A stretch of DNA of 33,499 bases, taken from positions 1-33,499 of the forward strand of contig JALSNI010000050.1 of assembly GCA_026987075.1 (NCBI GenBank), in the 5' to 3' direction. A program made the translations under genes and the position numbers. The stretch comes from Persephonella sp. Its GTDB lineage: Bacteria; Aquificota; Aquificia; Aquificales; Hydrogenothermaceae. Each line of letters starts with the position of its first letter. Within the stretch, counting starts at the first letter, position 1. This document shows, in pieces, positions 7,429-15,600 of this stretch. The notes under the pieces were generated by a model. The model did not search any database and was not told where the DNA came from. It worked only from the letters and a program-made list of their open reading frames with translations.

Positions 7429-8352
7429 TTAAGGCCTATACTTTGCTAAAATCTCATCCCAATCAGGCTCTCCAGATTCAGGTCTGAATTTCTCTTGAAG
7501 ATTTGCAACTCTCTCTTCAAATGTCTCTTTTTCTACTTTGTAGAATATTCCTATAGGTCTTTTCCCTTTGAATGGTTCTGCATCCTCTAATTCTGGAAAA
7601 TCAGCATCAAGAGCGTGGGATGCAAGTTCTAAAGCCGCTTTCATATCTGATGGGTCGTGTCCAAGCTCTTTATTGATGTCTATCAGTCTTCCTTTGTAAT
7701 ACTTGAATGTATCAATCTTGTTGAATGTTGGACATGGAGAGAGGACGTTAACAAAGGCAAATCCTTTATGTTCAACAGCCGCCTGTATTGTTTCTGCCAG
7801 ATGTTTTGGATTACCAGAGTAAGATTGAGCCACAAATGTTGCTCCAGATGCTATTGCGAATTTTATAACGTTGAACGGATCTTCAATGTTTCCGTAAGGG
7901 TTCAGTGAACCTTTGTATCCGTGTCTGGAAGTTGGGGATGTCTGGTTTTTTGTTAGAGCATACATCCTATTGTCCATAACAACAAGTGTTATATCAAAGT
8001 TTTTCCTTGCTGTATGGGGAAAGTGCTCCATACCAATAGAGAATATGTCACCATCTCCAGCAGTAACAATGGTTGGTGTTTCAGGCTTTGCAAGTCTTAT
8101 TCCAACAGCCGCAGGTAAAGCTCTACCGTGAGCTGTGTGAACACCAAAAGCATTCATCCACAGTGGCAGTCTTGAAGAACATCCAATACCTGAAGTCATT
8201 GTGATGGCTGTAGGGTCTAACTTCTCTTCAGAGAACGCCTTTGTGAGGGCGGTAACAACACCAAAGTCCCCACAACCTGGACACCAGGTAGGTTCAATAT
8301 CACTTCTGTATTCTTTAGGTGGTAATTTTTCCTGTAGTCTGATGTATTCCAT
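7429..8352 (-). CDS. korB: 2-oxoglutarate:ferredoxin oxidoreductase, beta subunit
   Basis: Catalytic thiamine-diphosphate subunit, 307 residues, of the enzyme that carboxylates succinyl-CoA to 2-oxoglutarate with reduced ferredoxin in the reductive TCA cycle. Seen: Cys24 and Cys27 in 'PTWCPGCGDFG', Cys58 in 'GIGCSSRLP' and Cys207 in 'LSPCPTF', the usual four ligands of the single [4Fe-4S] cluster; and the ThDP/Mg motif GDGD (99-102) with Asn128 in 'VVMDNRMYALT'. Together with the 600-residue korA it matches the two-subunit (about 70 and 36 kDa) Hydrogenobacter enzyme, not the four- or five-subunit pyruvate enzyme. Substrate is inferred from subunit layout and the neighbouring succinyl-CoA synthetase genes. 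Strong ribosome site AAGGAGG. Confidence 0.88.
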   Translation of the reverse strand: MEYIRLQEKLPPKEYRSDIEPTWCPGCGDFGVVTALTKAFSEEKLDPTAITMTSGIGCSSRLPLWMNAFGVHTAHGRALPAAVGIRLAKPETPTIVTAGDGDIFSIGMEHFPHTARKNFDITLVVMDNRMYALTKNQTSPTSRHGYKGSLNPYGNIEDPFNVIKFAIASGATFVAQSYSGNPKHLAETIQAAVEHKGFAFVNVLSPCPTFNKIDTFKYYKGRLIDINKELGHDPSDMKAALELASHALDADFPELEDAEPFKGKRPIGIFYKVEKETFEERVANLQEKFRPESGEPDWDEILAKYRP

Positions 8353-8387
8353 AACAAATCCTCCTTTTCGTTTTACTTAATTCTTAT

Positions 8388-8409
8388 AAAAAAAGGGCAT
8401 AAAAGCCCT
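8388..8409 (-). terminator. Terminator-like hairpin between korA and korB
   Basis: On the minus strand AGGGC (8409-8405), a 6-nt loop and GCCCT (8398-8394) are followed by a T run (to 8388). This is the layout of a weak intrinsic terminator with a 5-bp stem. It lies in the 69-nt gap between the korA stop and the korB start, so it could reduce korB transcription or protect the upstream mRNA end. Confidence 0.6.
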
Positions 8410-8421
8410 GATAAAAATCAT

Positions 8422-10224
8422 CTATGCACTTACCTTCTCACCTAAAAGTTCAAGGATTTTTTCTTCTATCTCCTTAGGTATAAATGGCTCTCCTCTATAA
8501 ATGTTAAACTGGACAATCTTTTCCTGAGGTATGTTTGTGAACATCTTTATAAATCTTGCAAAGTGTCCAAGGTATGAAGCTTCAGGAACGAGTATTTTAT
8601 CTGCCATTGATGCAAGTTTCTCAAGGGCATTCTTAGGCACCGGATACAGAAGCTTAGGATAGAGGGCAGCTATTTTGTAGCCTTTTTCTCTCAATCTTTT
8701 TACTGCTTCCTGTGTTATTGAAGCGCTGAGACCCCACGATACCACTGCGATATCAGCCTTATCTCCTTCCTGAAGGTCACCTAAGTCCCACTCAACAAGG
8801 TGCGGATTTTCTTCTTCTATATTTGCAATTTTCTTAAATCTCTTGTTCATCATTTTTACCCTCTCGTCCGGTGTTGTTCTCGGACGGGAGTTTTCTGCGT
8901 GTTCAAGACCAGTAGCTGTATACGGCTTTGGAGATTCTCCTGGAACAAAAACAGGTGATATACCTGTTTCTGTCACTGCATATCTGAACAGGTTTTCTAT
9001 TTCTTCAGGTTTTACTTCACCTTTCCTTATAACCGGTCTTTCTATCAGGTTTTCTTTTATCTTTTTGATATTAGGTGTTGGTATAGCTTCAGCTCTGAGA
9101 GAGAGTGAACCATCTGTCAGCATTATAACTGGAAGTTGATATTTCTCTGCAAGGTTAAACGCTTCTATAGTCAGATAGAAGTTTTCTTCAACATTCTTTG
9201 GTGCAATAACAACCCTCTGGTCATCACCGTGCCCACCAAGAGCAGCAGCAAAGAGGTCTGCCTGCTCGTGTTTTGTTGGCATACCTGTTGAAGGACCTGC
9301 CCTTTGAACGTCAACAATAACAGCAGGAAGCTCTGTCATAGATGCAAGACCAATAAGCTCCTGCATGAGAGAAATACCTGGCCCCGATGTTGCTGTCATT
9401 GCTTTTGCCCCTGCAAATGAAGCACCAATAACAACAGCCATTGATGATATCTCGTCTTCTGACTGATAAACAAAACCACCAGTTTTGAGTATTATAGGAG
9501 AGAGATAGTTTCCAACAGTAGTAGCTGGTGTTATTGGGTAAGCTGCAAATACCTTAACACCTGCGACTGCAGCTCCGAGAGCAATTGCTTCGTTCCCCTC
9601 AAGTATAATAACGTCTTTCTTTGGCAGTGGCCCTGGAACTTTGTATGGGTCTATCTTTTTTATATGTTCCTTTATGTAATTCTGTGCTACTTCAATAGCT
9701 TTAAAGTTCAGATTAACAACATCTTCACCTTTTTTAGAAAACTTTTTAACAATTTCCTGCTTCAGAACTTCCATTGGAAAACCAAACAGCTCAAACACAG
9801 ATGCCATTGCAATAACGTTTTTTGTGATGTAAGCTCCAACTTCTTCTTTAGCCAGTTTTGACATGGGAACTGCATAAACAAAAACGCCCATTTTCTCAAG
9901 CTCTTCCAAATCTGGCTCAAAATCTCCACCTTCTGGACCATCCCAGATAAGAACCTTACCCTTTCCAAGAAGAGGCTTGTTTACCTCATATGCTTCACCG
10001 TTAAAGGCAACCAGTATGTCAAACCCATCACCCTGGGAAAGAATCTTTTCATCAGACATTCTAACCTGAGACAGCGCATATCCCCCCTTGATTTCAGCTG
10101 GAAAAGATTTGAACGTAACAACTTCATAACCTAAGTTTGAAGCTGCCCTCATTGTAAAATCACCGGCAGAGATAACACCTTCTCCACCTTCACCGGCATA
10201 CTTAACAGTTAAATCAAATGCCAT
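8422..10224 (-). CDS. korA: 2-oxoglutarate:ferredoxin oxidoreductase, fused gamma-alpha subunit
   Basis: Large subunit, 600 residues, in which the gamma (CoA-related) domain is fused before the alpha domain. Seen: residues about 8-185 form the gamma domain ('GEGGEGVISAGDFTMRAA', 'FPAEIKGGYALSQVRMSD'); about 203-600 form the alpha domain with 'EGNEAIALGAAVAG' and the substrate-binding YPITP loop at 229-233. No ferredoxin-like domain is present. Partner of korB, which lies 69 nt downstream with a hairpin between them. Preceded by a good ribosome site and by a promoter whose spacer holds a 19-nt motif shared with the mdh operon. The gene diverges from a TetR regulator, which I infer controls it. 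Confidence 0.9.
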   Translation of the reverse strand: MAFDLTVKYAGEGGEGVISAGDFTMRAASNLGYEVVTFKSFPAEIKGGYALSQVRMSDEKILSQGDGFDILVAFNGEAYEVNKPLLGKGKVLIWDGPEGGDFEPDLEELEKMGVFVYAVPMSKLAKEEVGAYITKNVIAMASVFELFGFPMEVLKQEIVKKFSKKGEDVVNLNFKAIEVAQNYIKEHIKKIDPYKVPGPLPKKDVIILEGNEAIALGAAVAGVKVFAAYPITPATTVGNYLSPIILKTGGFVYQSEDEISSMAVVIGASFAGAKAMTATSGPGISLMQELIGLASMTELPAVIVDVQRAGPSTGMPTKHEQADLFAAALGGHGDDQRVVIAPKNVEENFYLTIEAFNLAEKYQLPVIMLTDGSLSLRAEAIPTPNIKKIKENLIERPVIRKGEVKPEEIENLFRYAVTETGISPVFVPGESPKPYTATGLEHAENSRPRTTPDERVKMMNKRFKKIANIEEENPHLVEWDLGDLQEGDKADIAVVSWGLSASITQEAVKRLREKGYKIAALYPKLLYPVPKNALEKLASMADKILVPEASYLGHFARFIKMFTNIPQEKIVQFNIYRGEPFIPKEIEEKILELLGEKVSA

Positions 10225-10276
10225 AGCTTATTCCTCCTTTATATTTTTAGGCTACAAAAACCAAAAGGTTTATAAA

Positions 10277-10306
10277 AATATAACACTGTTTGATTTTTTA
10301 AATCAA
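10277..10306 (-). promoter_or_regulatory. korA promoter with operator in its spacer
   Basis: On the minus strand TTGATT (10306-10301) and TATATT (10282-10277) are separated by 18 nt. The spacer holds the 19-nt motif at 10282-10300 (AACACTGTTTGATTTTTTA on the plus strand). An inverted repeat, TTGATTT-3-AAATCAA, spans 10290-10306 and covers the -35 box. The layout is what a repressor site would look like. Confidence 0.6.
10282..10300 (+). promoter_or_regulatory. Shared rTCA control motif, copy 1
   Basis: AACACTGTTTGATTTTTTA on the plus strand. It is identical to 15569-15587 except for the central C/G. The core AACAcTGTT is a small palindrome, as expected for a dimeric repressor such as the neighbouring TetR protein. 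That the TetR protein is the binder is inference. Confidence 0.6.
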
Positions 10307-10394
10307 GTGTAAAATAAAAAACAAGAAAAGAGATGCTATCTGTGGAAAAATCTTTTATATTTAAAATTAAAACAAAGAAAAAGAGGAAAATAAG

Positions 10395-10988
10395 TTGAAA
10401 GAAAAAAGGAGAAAACCTGTTAGTCAAAGGAAAGAAGAAGTTTTTCTTATAATATCTCAGATAATAGCAGAAAAAGGTCTGTCCGAAGTATCAACAACGG
10501 AAGTTGCAAAAAGATTAGGTGTTTCTCAACCTGCAATATACAAATACTTCAAAAGTAAAGACGAGATGATTATTTACTTTTTAGAAAACTTAAAAGAACA
10601 GCTATCGGATATTATAAAGAAAGCAAAGAAAGAAAAAGATACAGAGAAAAGATTAAGAAGAATTTATACTGAACATTTTAAACTTCTTGAGAGAACAAAA
10701 ATACTGCCGAGGGTTGTGTTCTCTGATGTTATACACATAGGAAAAAAGGAAAAAAAGGAAAAGCTTAAAGAAGTTGTAAATATGTATAGAGAAGGTATAA
10801 AGGAGATTTTACAGGAGGGTATAAAAAAAGGGGAAATAAAGTCAATTGACCCTGAAGTAGGAGCGAGATTTTTTATAGGGAGTATCCTATCAACAACACT
10901 CTTTTGGATGTTAAATAACATGGAGAAAAGTATAACTGATGAAACAGAGTCCCTAACGGAAAATTTAAAAAAGATGCTTTTTAAATAG
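10395..10988 (+). CDS. TetR/AcrR-family transcriptional regulator
   Basis: DNA-binding regulator, 197 residues, normal TetR length. Seen: the N-terminal helix-turn-helix 'TTEVAKRLGVSQPAIYKYFK' (about residues 34-53), followed by an all-helical ligand domain ending in 'GARFFIGSILSTTLFWML'. The start is a TTG at 10395 with AGAGG upstream; no ATG exists before residue 58, which would remove the HTH. It is divergent from korA with about 170 bp between them, containing palindromes suited to a TetR dimer. I infer that it controls korAB, itself, and perhaps the mdh operon; the effector could be a CoA ester or an organic acid, but nothing in the sequence shows which. Confidence 0.88.
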   Translation: MKEKRRKPVSQRKEEVFLIISQIIAEKGLSEVSTTEVAKRLGVSQPAIYKYFKSKDEMIIYFLENLKEQLSDIIKKAKKEKDTEKRLRRIYTEHFKLLERTKILPRVVFSDVIHIGKKEKKEKLKEVVNMYREGIKEILQEGIKKGEIKSIDPEVGARFFIGSILSTTLFWMLNNMEKSITDETESLTENLKKMLFK

Positions 10989-11003
10989 CTCCCCGGAGGG
11001 AGC
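10988..11003. terminator. Bidirectional terminator between tetR and sucD
   Basis: GCTCCC and GGGAGC form a perfect 6-bp stem around CGGA in the 24-nt gap between the convergent tetR and sucD stops. The last base of the tetR stop TAG is the first base of the stem. Downstream runs are AT-rich on both sides but not clean T tracts. Confidence 0.65.
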
Positions 11004-11012
11004 CATCTTCCG

Positions 11013-11888
11013 TTATTTTAAAACTTCTGCTACTGCATCTCCGATAAAGGATATGTTTTTGACTGTGATAGCACCTGCAGATTCAAGTGCTTTATATTTT
11101 TCTTCTGCTGTTCCCTTTCCACCTGCGATAATTGCCCCTGCATGTCCCATTCTTTTTCCAGGAGGTGCTGTAACACCTGCAATGTATGCAACAACAGGTT
11201 TTTTAACATACTCTTTGATAAACTCTGCTGCTTCCTCTTCTGCGGTTCCTCCAATCTCACCTATCATAACAATAGCCTCTGTTTCAGGGTCATCCTGAAA
11301 CCATTTAAGAACATCTGAAAATACTGTTCCAGGAACAGGGTCTCCACCTATTCCGATAACTGTTGACTGTCCTATTCCTCTGTTTGAAAGCTGAAATGCT
11401 GCTTCATAGGTCAATGTCCCAGACCTTGAAACAATTCCGACTTTTCCTCTTTTGAATATATGACCAGGCATAATACCAATTTTTGCCTCATCTGGAGTTA
11501 TTACTCCAGGACAGTTTGGCCCTATAAGAACAGTTTCAGGATAGTATGTTTTTATATAATTCTTTACAGGTATCATGTCATTAACAGGAATTCCTTCTGT
11601 TATACATATGACTGTTTTTATTCCCGCATCTACAGCCTCAAGAACAGCATCTGCAGCAAAAGGAGGAGGAACAAAAATGAGTGAGCAGTCGGCCCCTGTG
11701 TTTTCAACTGCCTCTTTTACAGAATCAAAAACAGGAATACCTTCCACATCCTGACCACCTTTTCCCGGTGTAACACCGCCAACAACCTGTGTTCCATATG
11801 CCTTACACTGGATAGCATGGAAAGAACCTTCTCTTCCTGTTATTCCCTGAACAATAACCTTTGTATCTTTATTTACTAAAACACTCAT
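11013..11888 (-). CDS. sucD: Succinyl-CoA synthetase (ADP-forming), alpha subunit
   Basis: Alpha subunit, 291 residues, of the enzyme interconverting succinate + CoA + ATP and succinyl-CoA; in the reductive cycle it runs toward succinyl-CoA. Seen: the CoA-binding Rossmann domain ('[15 protein letters not shown]'), the '[10 protein letters not shown]' loop, and the phosphohistidine His249 in '[14 protein letters not shown]'. The paralogous citryl-CoA synthetase small subunit is longer (about 340 residues), so I favour succinyl-CoA. Last gene of the mdh-fum-suc operon, 15 nt after sucC. Confidence 0.95.
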   Translation of the reverse strand: MSVLVNKDTKVIVQGITGREGSFHAIQCKAYGTQVVGGVTPGKGGQDVEGIPVFDSVKEAVENTGADCSLIFVPPPFAADAVLEAVDAGIKTVICITEGIPVNDMIPVKNYIKTYYPETVLIGPNCPGVITPDEAKIGIMPGHIFKRGKVGIVSRSGTLTYEAAFQLSNRGIGQSTVIGIGGDPVPGTVFSDVLKWFQDDPETEAIVMIGEIGGTAEEEAAEFIKEYVKKPVVAYIAGVTAPPGKRMGHAGAIIAGGKGTAEEKYKALESAGAITVKNISFIGDAVAEVLK

Positions 11889-11903
11889 CTTCTTCCTCCT
11901 TCA

Positions 11904-13070
11904 TTATCCTTTTTTAGCAAGTTCAACAGCTTTTTGTGCCCCTTCCCACATTGTATCTGCGGGAATAAGGTCTAAACCTGATTCTGCAAGCATTTTTTTA
12001 CCAAGTTCAACGTTTGTTCCTTCCATTCTTACTACTATAGGAACATGAGGTTTTACTTCCTTTGAAGCCTGTATAATTCCTTCTGCCAATCTATCACATC
12101 TGAGTATTCCGCCAAAAATGTTAATGAATATCGCTTTAACATTAGGGTCTGACAGTATTATTTTGAAAGCATTTGCTATCTGCTCAGCATTGGCAGAACC
12201 TCCAACATCAAGGAAATTAGCCGGCTCTCCTCCGGCAAGTTTTATTGTGTCCATCGTTGCCATAGCAAGACCAGCTCCGTTAACCATACACGCAATATTT
12301 CCGTCAAGTTTTATGTAATTCAGGTTGTACTGTTTAGCCCTGACTTCTAATTCAGATTCCTGAGTAGGGTCTTCCATCTCCATAATGTCTGGATGTCTAA
12401 ACAATGCATTATCATCAAAATCAACTTTTGCATCTAAAACAACAACATTTCCTTCTTTTGTTAAGACAAGAGGGTTTATTTCAACCATTGAGGCATCTTC
12501 TTTCATGTATACATCGTAGAGTTTCAGGAATACACCTGCAACTTTATTTATAAGATTTTTGGGAAATCCAAGCTTTAATGCTATTTCTCGTGCTTGAAAG
12601 GGTCTAAGACCTATAAATGGGTCTATCACTTCTGTAATGATAGCATCTGGATTTTTAGCTGCCACTTCTTCTATTTCCATACCACCTTCAGCAGATGCCA
12701 TAATTATTAGCTTTGATTTGCTTCTGTCTAATGTTATTGCCACATAGAATTCTCTGTCTATGTTTGTTCCTTCTTCAATGTAAATTCTACTAACAGGTAG
12801 TCCCTCAGGACCTGTCTGGAATGTAACGAGAGTTTTTCCTAAAAGCTCTGCTGCATATTTTTGAACCTCATCTAAACTATTTGCCAGCTTAACACCTCCA
12901 GCTTTTCCTCTACCTCCTGCATGTATCTGAGCTTTTACAACAACTGGAAATTTCCCAAGCTGCTGGGCAGCTTCTACAGCTTCTTCTACAGTAAAAGCAG
13001 GATAACCTTTAGGAACAGGAAGTCCATATTTAGCAAATATTTCTTTTGCCTGATGTTCGTGTACCTTCAT
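11904..13070 (-). CDS. sucC: Succinyl-CoA synthetase (ADP-forming), beta subunit
   Basis: Beta subunit, 388 residues, the same size as E. coli SucC. Seen: the N-terminal '[16 protein letters not shown]', the ATP-grasp domain with '[18 protein letters not shown]', '[10 protein letters not shown]' with the metal-binding Glu/Asn, and the C-terminal ligase domain with '[12 protein letters not shown]'. It supplies the nucleotide and succinate sites and pairs with sucD immediately downstream. Located 10 nt after the fumarase beta gene with an AAGGAGG ribosome site. Its product succinyl-CoA is the substrate of KorAB, encoded on the other side of the TetR gene. Confidence 0.95.
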   Translation of the reverse strand: MKVHEHQAKEIFAKYGLPVPKGYPAFTVEEAVEAAQQLGKFPVVVKAQIHAGGRGKAGGVKLANSLDEVQKYAAELLGKTLVTFQTGPEGLPVSRIYIEEGTNIDREFYVAITLDRSKSKLIIMASAEGGMEIEEVAAKNPDAIITEVIDPFIGLRPFQAREIALKLGFPKNLINKVAGVFLKLYDVYMKEDASMVEINPLVLTKEGNVVVLDAKVDFDDNALFRHPDIMEMEDPTQESELEVRAKQYNLNYIKLDGNIACMVNGAGLAMATMDTIKLAGGEPANFLDVGGSANAEQIANAFKIILSDPNVKAIFINIFGGILRCDRLAEGIIQASKEVKPHVPIVVRMEGTNVELGKKMLAESGLDLIPADTMWEGAQKAVELAKKG

Positions 13071-13080
13071 ACCTTCCTCC

Positions 13081-13656
13081 TTACGGGTCTATTTCAATTT
13101 TTTTGTAGGCTTTTTGCCCCTGGGTAAAAACGTCACCACCGTAAATATCGTTAGCCACTATCACAGGAAAGTCTTCAAAATACAGTTTCCTTATAGCCTC
13201 TGGTCCTAAATCTTCATAAGCAATTATCTCTGATGATTTAATATGTTTTGACAAAAGAGCCGCCGTTCCTCCATAGGCGGCAAAGTAAACAGCTTTGTAT
13301 TTTTTTAAAGCCTCCTTAACCTCTATCCCTCTCCATCCTTTCCCTATAGTGCCTTTTAATCCTAATTCAAGGAGTTTAGGAGTATATTTGTCCATTCTGT
13401 AGGCTGTTGTTGGTCCTGCAGAACCAATAACCTGCCCTGGTTTTGGTGGTGTTGGACCAACATAGTATATGACCTGTCCTTTTATGTCAAAAGGTAATTT
13501 TCCTGTTTTTTCATACTCTTCTAACATCCTTTTATGGGCAGCATCTCTTGCTGTGTAAATATAGCCACTTAATAGAACCCTATCTCCTGCTCTTAAATCC
13601 TGTATCACATCATCTGTAAGTGGTGTTGTTATCTTTTTTACCTGTGACATCTCCAT
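13081..13656 (-). CDS. Class I fumarate hydratase, beta (C-terminal) subunit
   Basis: Second subunit of a two-subunit [4Fe-4S] fumarase, 191 residues, corresponding to the C-terminal third of single-chain class I enzymes (also TtdB-like). Seen: '[20 protein letters not shown]', '[20 protein letters not shown]' and '[16 protein letters not shown]', all family-typical. L(+)-tartrate dehydratase is a close relative, but the neighbours mdh and sucCD make fumarase far more likely. It interconverts malate and fumarate. Eight nt after the alpha gene. Confidence 0.9.
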   Translation of the reverse strand: MEMSQVKKITTPLTDDVIQDLRAGDRVLLSGYIYTARDAAHKRMLEEYEKTGKLPFDIKGQVIYYVGPTPPKPGQVIGSAGPTTAYRMDKYTPKLLELGLKGTIGKGWRGIEVKEALKKYKAVYFAAYGGTAALLSKHIKSSEIIAYEDLGPEAIRKLYFEDFPVIVANDIYGGDVFTQGQKAYKKIEIDP

Positions 13657-13664
13657 CTCCCTGA

Positions 13665-14510
13665 CTATATTTCTATTTCATTATGTCTGTTTGCATGACA
13701 CTGAATGTTTACAGCTACCGGAAGTGACGCTATATGAACAGGAGCAACTTCTATTTTCACGTCAACAGCTGTAACTGTTCCTCCAAAACCAAGAGGTCCT
13801 ACACCAAGCTGGTTTGCAAGGGAAAGTAACTCTTCTTCTAACATGGCAACTCGTGGGTCTGGATGCCTATCTCCAATAGGTCTAAACAACGCCTTTTTTG
13901 CTAAAACAGCTGAATAATCAAATGTTCCACCTATTCCTACACCAACAGTAAACGGTGGACATGCATTAGGACCTGCGTTCGCAATAGTTTTTAAAACAAA
14001 TTTTTTAACACCTTCTAATCCATCAGCAGGTTTTAGCATTGTCTGTTTACTTTGGTTTTCTGAGCCACCGCCTTTTGCAGCAAACTTTATTTTTATTTTA
14101 TCTCCAGGAACAACATCAAAATATATAAGAGCAGGCGTATTATCTCCTGTATTTTTCCTCTCAAAAACAGGGTCAAAAGCAAGGGATGCCCTCAGATAAC
14201 CTTCCTTCGTTGCCTGTCTAACGCCTTCGTTTATTGCATCTTTTATACTTCCCCCTACAATATGAACCTCCTGTCCTATTTCAACAAAAAATACAGGATA
14301 ACCGGTATCCTGACAGTATGCCACCTTTTCTACTGATGCCACTTGTGCATTTTGAAGTATAGTTTCAATAATTTCTTTCCCTATAGGAGATTCTTCAAAA
14401 GCCTTTGCTGTCTCTAATGATTTAACGAAATCTTCAGGAAGATTATACTCAGCATCCATAACCATATTTTTTACTTTCTCTACTATCTCATTGACGTGAA
14501 TCTCTCTCAT
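13665..14510 (-). CDS. Class I fumarate hydratase, alpha (N-terminal, Fe-S) subunit
   Basis: Cluster-carrying subunit of fumarase, 281 residues. Seen: the three Cys ligands of the oxygen-sensitive [4Fe-4S] cluster, Cys66 ('AYCQDTGYP'), Cys184 ('GPNACPPFTVGVGIGG') and Cys271 ('NIQCHANRH'), plus 'AAKGGGSENQSK'. In the reductive TCA cycle it dehydrates malate to fumarate. Its start follows the mdh stop by one base, so translation is coupled. Use of the oxygen-labile class I enzyme fits a microaerophilic or anaerobic lifestyle. Confidence 0.93.
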   Translation of the reverse strand: MREIHVNEIVEKVKNMVMDAEYNLPEDFVKSLETAKAFEESPIGKEIIETILQNAQVASVEKVAYCQDTGYPVFFVEIGQEVHIVGGSIKDAINEGVRQATKEGYLRASLAFDPVFERKNTGDNTPALIYFDVVPGDKIKIKFAAKGGGSENQSKQTMLKPADGLEGVKKFVLKTIANAGPNACPPFTVGVGIGGTFDYSAVLAKKALFRPIGDRHPDPRVAMLEEELLSLANQLGVGPLGFGGTVTAVDVKIEVAPVHIASLPVAVNIQCHANRHNEIEI

Positions 14511-14511
14511 T

Positions 14512-15510
14512 TTATATCAGCCCCAGTTCTTTAATTCTTTCTATCCCAGATTTTACAGACTTTACAGAAGATTTCCACAACTCTTTTTCTTCTTCTGTAA
14601 AGTCCAGTTTAACAATTTCTTCAATTCCATGTGCACCAAGTTTAACAGGGACACCTATACATATATCTTCTGCCCCATAGTGTTCTGCATCTTCTCCTTC
14701 AAGATATGCAGAACAAGGGGCTATCTCTTTTTTATCGTTTAGCACCGCTTCTATCATCTCAACAACAGACGCCCCGGGAGCGTGATAAGCAGAAGTTCCC
14801 ATAAGAGAAACTATCTCTCCTCCACCAAACTTTGTTCTCTCTACAATTTCTTTCAGTCTATCTTCTGGAATTAACTTGGTTAATGGTTCACCTCCTACAT
14901 TAGATACAGAAAGGAGCGGAACCATATCATCTCCATGACTACCTAAAACATAGGCATTTATATTTTTTACAGACACCTTTAGCTCCATTGATAAAAATGC
15001 TTTAAACCGTGCCGTATCTAAAACACCTGCCATTCCCATCACTTTGCTTGTTGGAAATCCAGTTAACTTCAAGGCAGCATAAGTTAAAACATCTACAGGA
15101 TTAGAGACAACTATAACAATTGATTCAGGTGCATATCTGGCTATTCTTTCTGAAATTGTTCTTATTATCCCAACATTTTTAGATAAAAGGTCATCTCTAC
15201 TCATCCCTGGTCTTCTTGGAAATCCAGCTGTTACGACTACAATGTCCGAACCTTCTAACGGTTCATATCCTTCACCTTCAGCTGTTACAGTAAAACCTTC
15301 TACCTCAACATCACACCCAATGGCAGCAGCCATCTGTTTTATATCTAATGCTTTTCCTTTTACTATTTCATAAATCTTATCGCCATCTTTTCTGGCAAGG
15401 TCAAACATTCTTACATTTGCAAGTTCTTTTATTGCTACTAAGTTAGCAACATGCTCCCCAACATTTCCTGCTCCAACAACAGAAACAACAGGTCTTTTAT
15501 ATTCTCCCAT
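14512..15510 (-). CDS. mdh: NAD-dependent malate dehydrogenase (LDH-like)
   Basis: Reduces oxaloacetate to malate, the first step of this operon's pathway segment; 332 residues. Seen: the Rossmann motif GAGNVG (13-18), the mobile loop 'GFPRRPGMSRDDLL' whose arginines bind the dicarboxylate (malate rather than lactate), 'VSNPVDVLTYAA' and the catalytic His192 in 'LGSHGDDMVPL'. First gene of mdh-fumA-fumB-sucC-sucD, in pathway order except that fumarate reductase is missing. Divergent from the fliJ-like gene, with overlapping promoters and two palindromes between them. The cofactor (NAD) is inferred from the family and not tested by a decisive residue. Confidence 0.95.
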   Translation of the reverse strand: MGEYKRPVVSVVGAGNVGEHVANLVAIKELANVRMFDLARKDGDKIYEIVKGKALDIKQMAAAIGCDVEVEGFTVTAEGEGYEPLEGSDIVVVTAGFPRRPGMSRDDLLSKNVGIIRTISERIARYAPESIVIVVSNPVDVLTYAALKLTGFPTSKVMGMAGVLDTARFKAFLSMELKVSVKNINAYVLGSHGDDMVPLLSVSNVGGEPLTKLIPEDRLKEIVERTKFGGGEIVSLMGTSAYHAPGASVVEMIEAVLNDKKEIAPCSAYLEGEDAEHYGAEDICIGVPVKLGAHGIEEIVKLDFTEEEKELWKSSVKSVKSGIERIKELGLI

Positions 15511-15531
15511 GGCAGCCTCCGGTTGTTTATT

Positions 15532-15544
15532 GACTAAATTAGTC
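15532..15544. promoter_or_regulatory. Perfect palindrome between the mdh and fliJ promoters
   Basis: GACTAA-A-TTAGTC is a perfect 13-nt inverted repeat. It lies in the spacer of the plus-strand promoter candidate (TTGTTT 15523-15528, TATAAT 15545-15550) and touches the -10 of the mdh promoter. A protein here would affect both directions. Not similar to the 19-nt motif, so a second regulator is possible. Confidence 0.5.
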
Positions 15545-15569
15545 TATAATTTATGAAAAACTTTGTCAA
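15541..15569 (-). promoter_or_regulatory. mdh operon promoter
   Basis: On the minus strand a perfect TTGACA (15569-15564) is followed by 17 nt and TAGACT (15546-15541, 4 of 6 to consensus; TATAGA two bases upstream is an alternative with a 15-nt spacer). Transcription would start about 24 nt before the mdh ATG, leaving room for the GGAGG ribosome site. Confidence 0.65.
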
Positions 15570-15587
15570 ACAGTGTTTGATTTTTTA
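15569..15587 (+). promoter_or_regulatory. Shared rTCA control motif, copy 2
   Basis: AACAGTGTTTGATTTTTTA on the plus strand, one base different from 10282-10300. Here it is part of a perfect 15-nt palindrome, TCAAACA-G-TGTTTGA (15566-15580), that overlaps the mdh -35 box by four bases. Confidence 0.6.
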
Positions 15588-15600
15588 TGTTTATACTACT

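Noticed and set aside
10239-10427. Small minus-strand open frame of 62 codons in the korA-tetR gap
   Set aside because: It is Phe/Leu-rich by AT content, lacks a ribosome site and overlaps the promoter and operator region and the tetR start.
11013-13070. Citryl-CoA synthetase (ccsA/ccsB) for the SucCD pair
   Set aside because: Subunits of 388 and 291 residues match succinyl-CoA synthetase; the citryl-CoA enzyme subunits are longer, and the operon context is succinate/fumarate.
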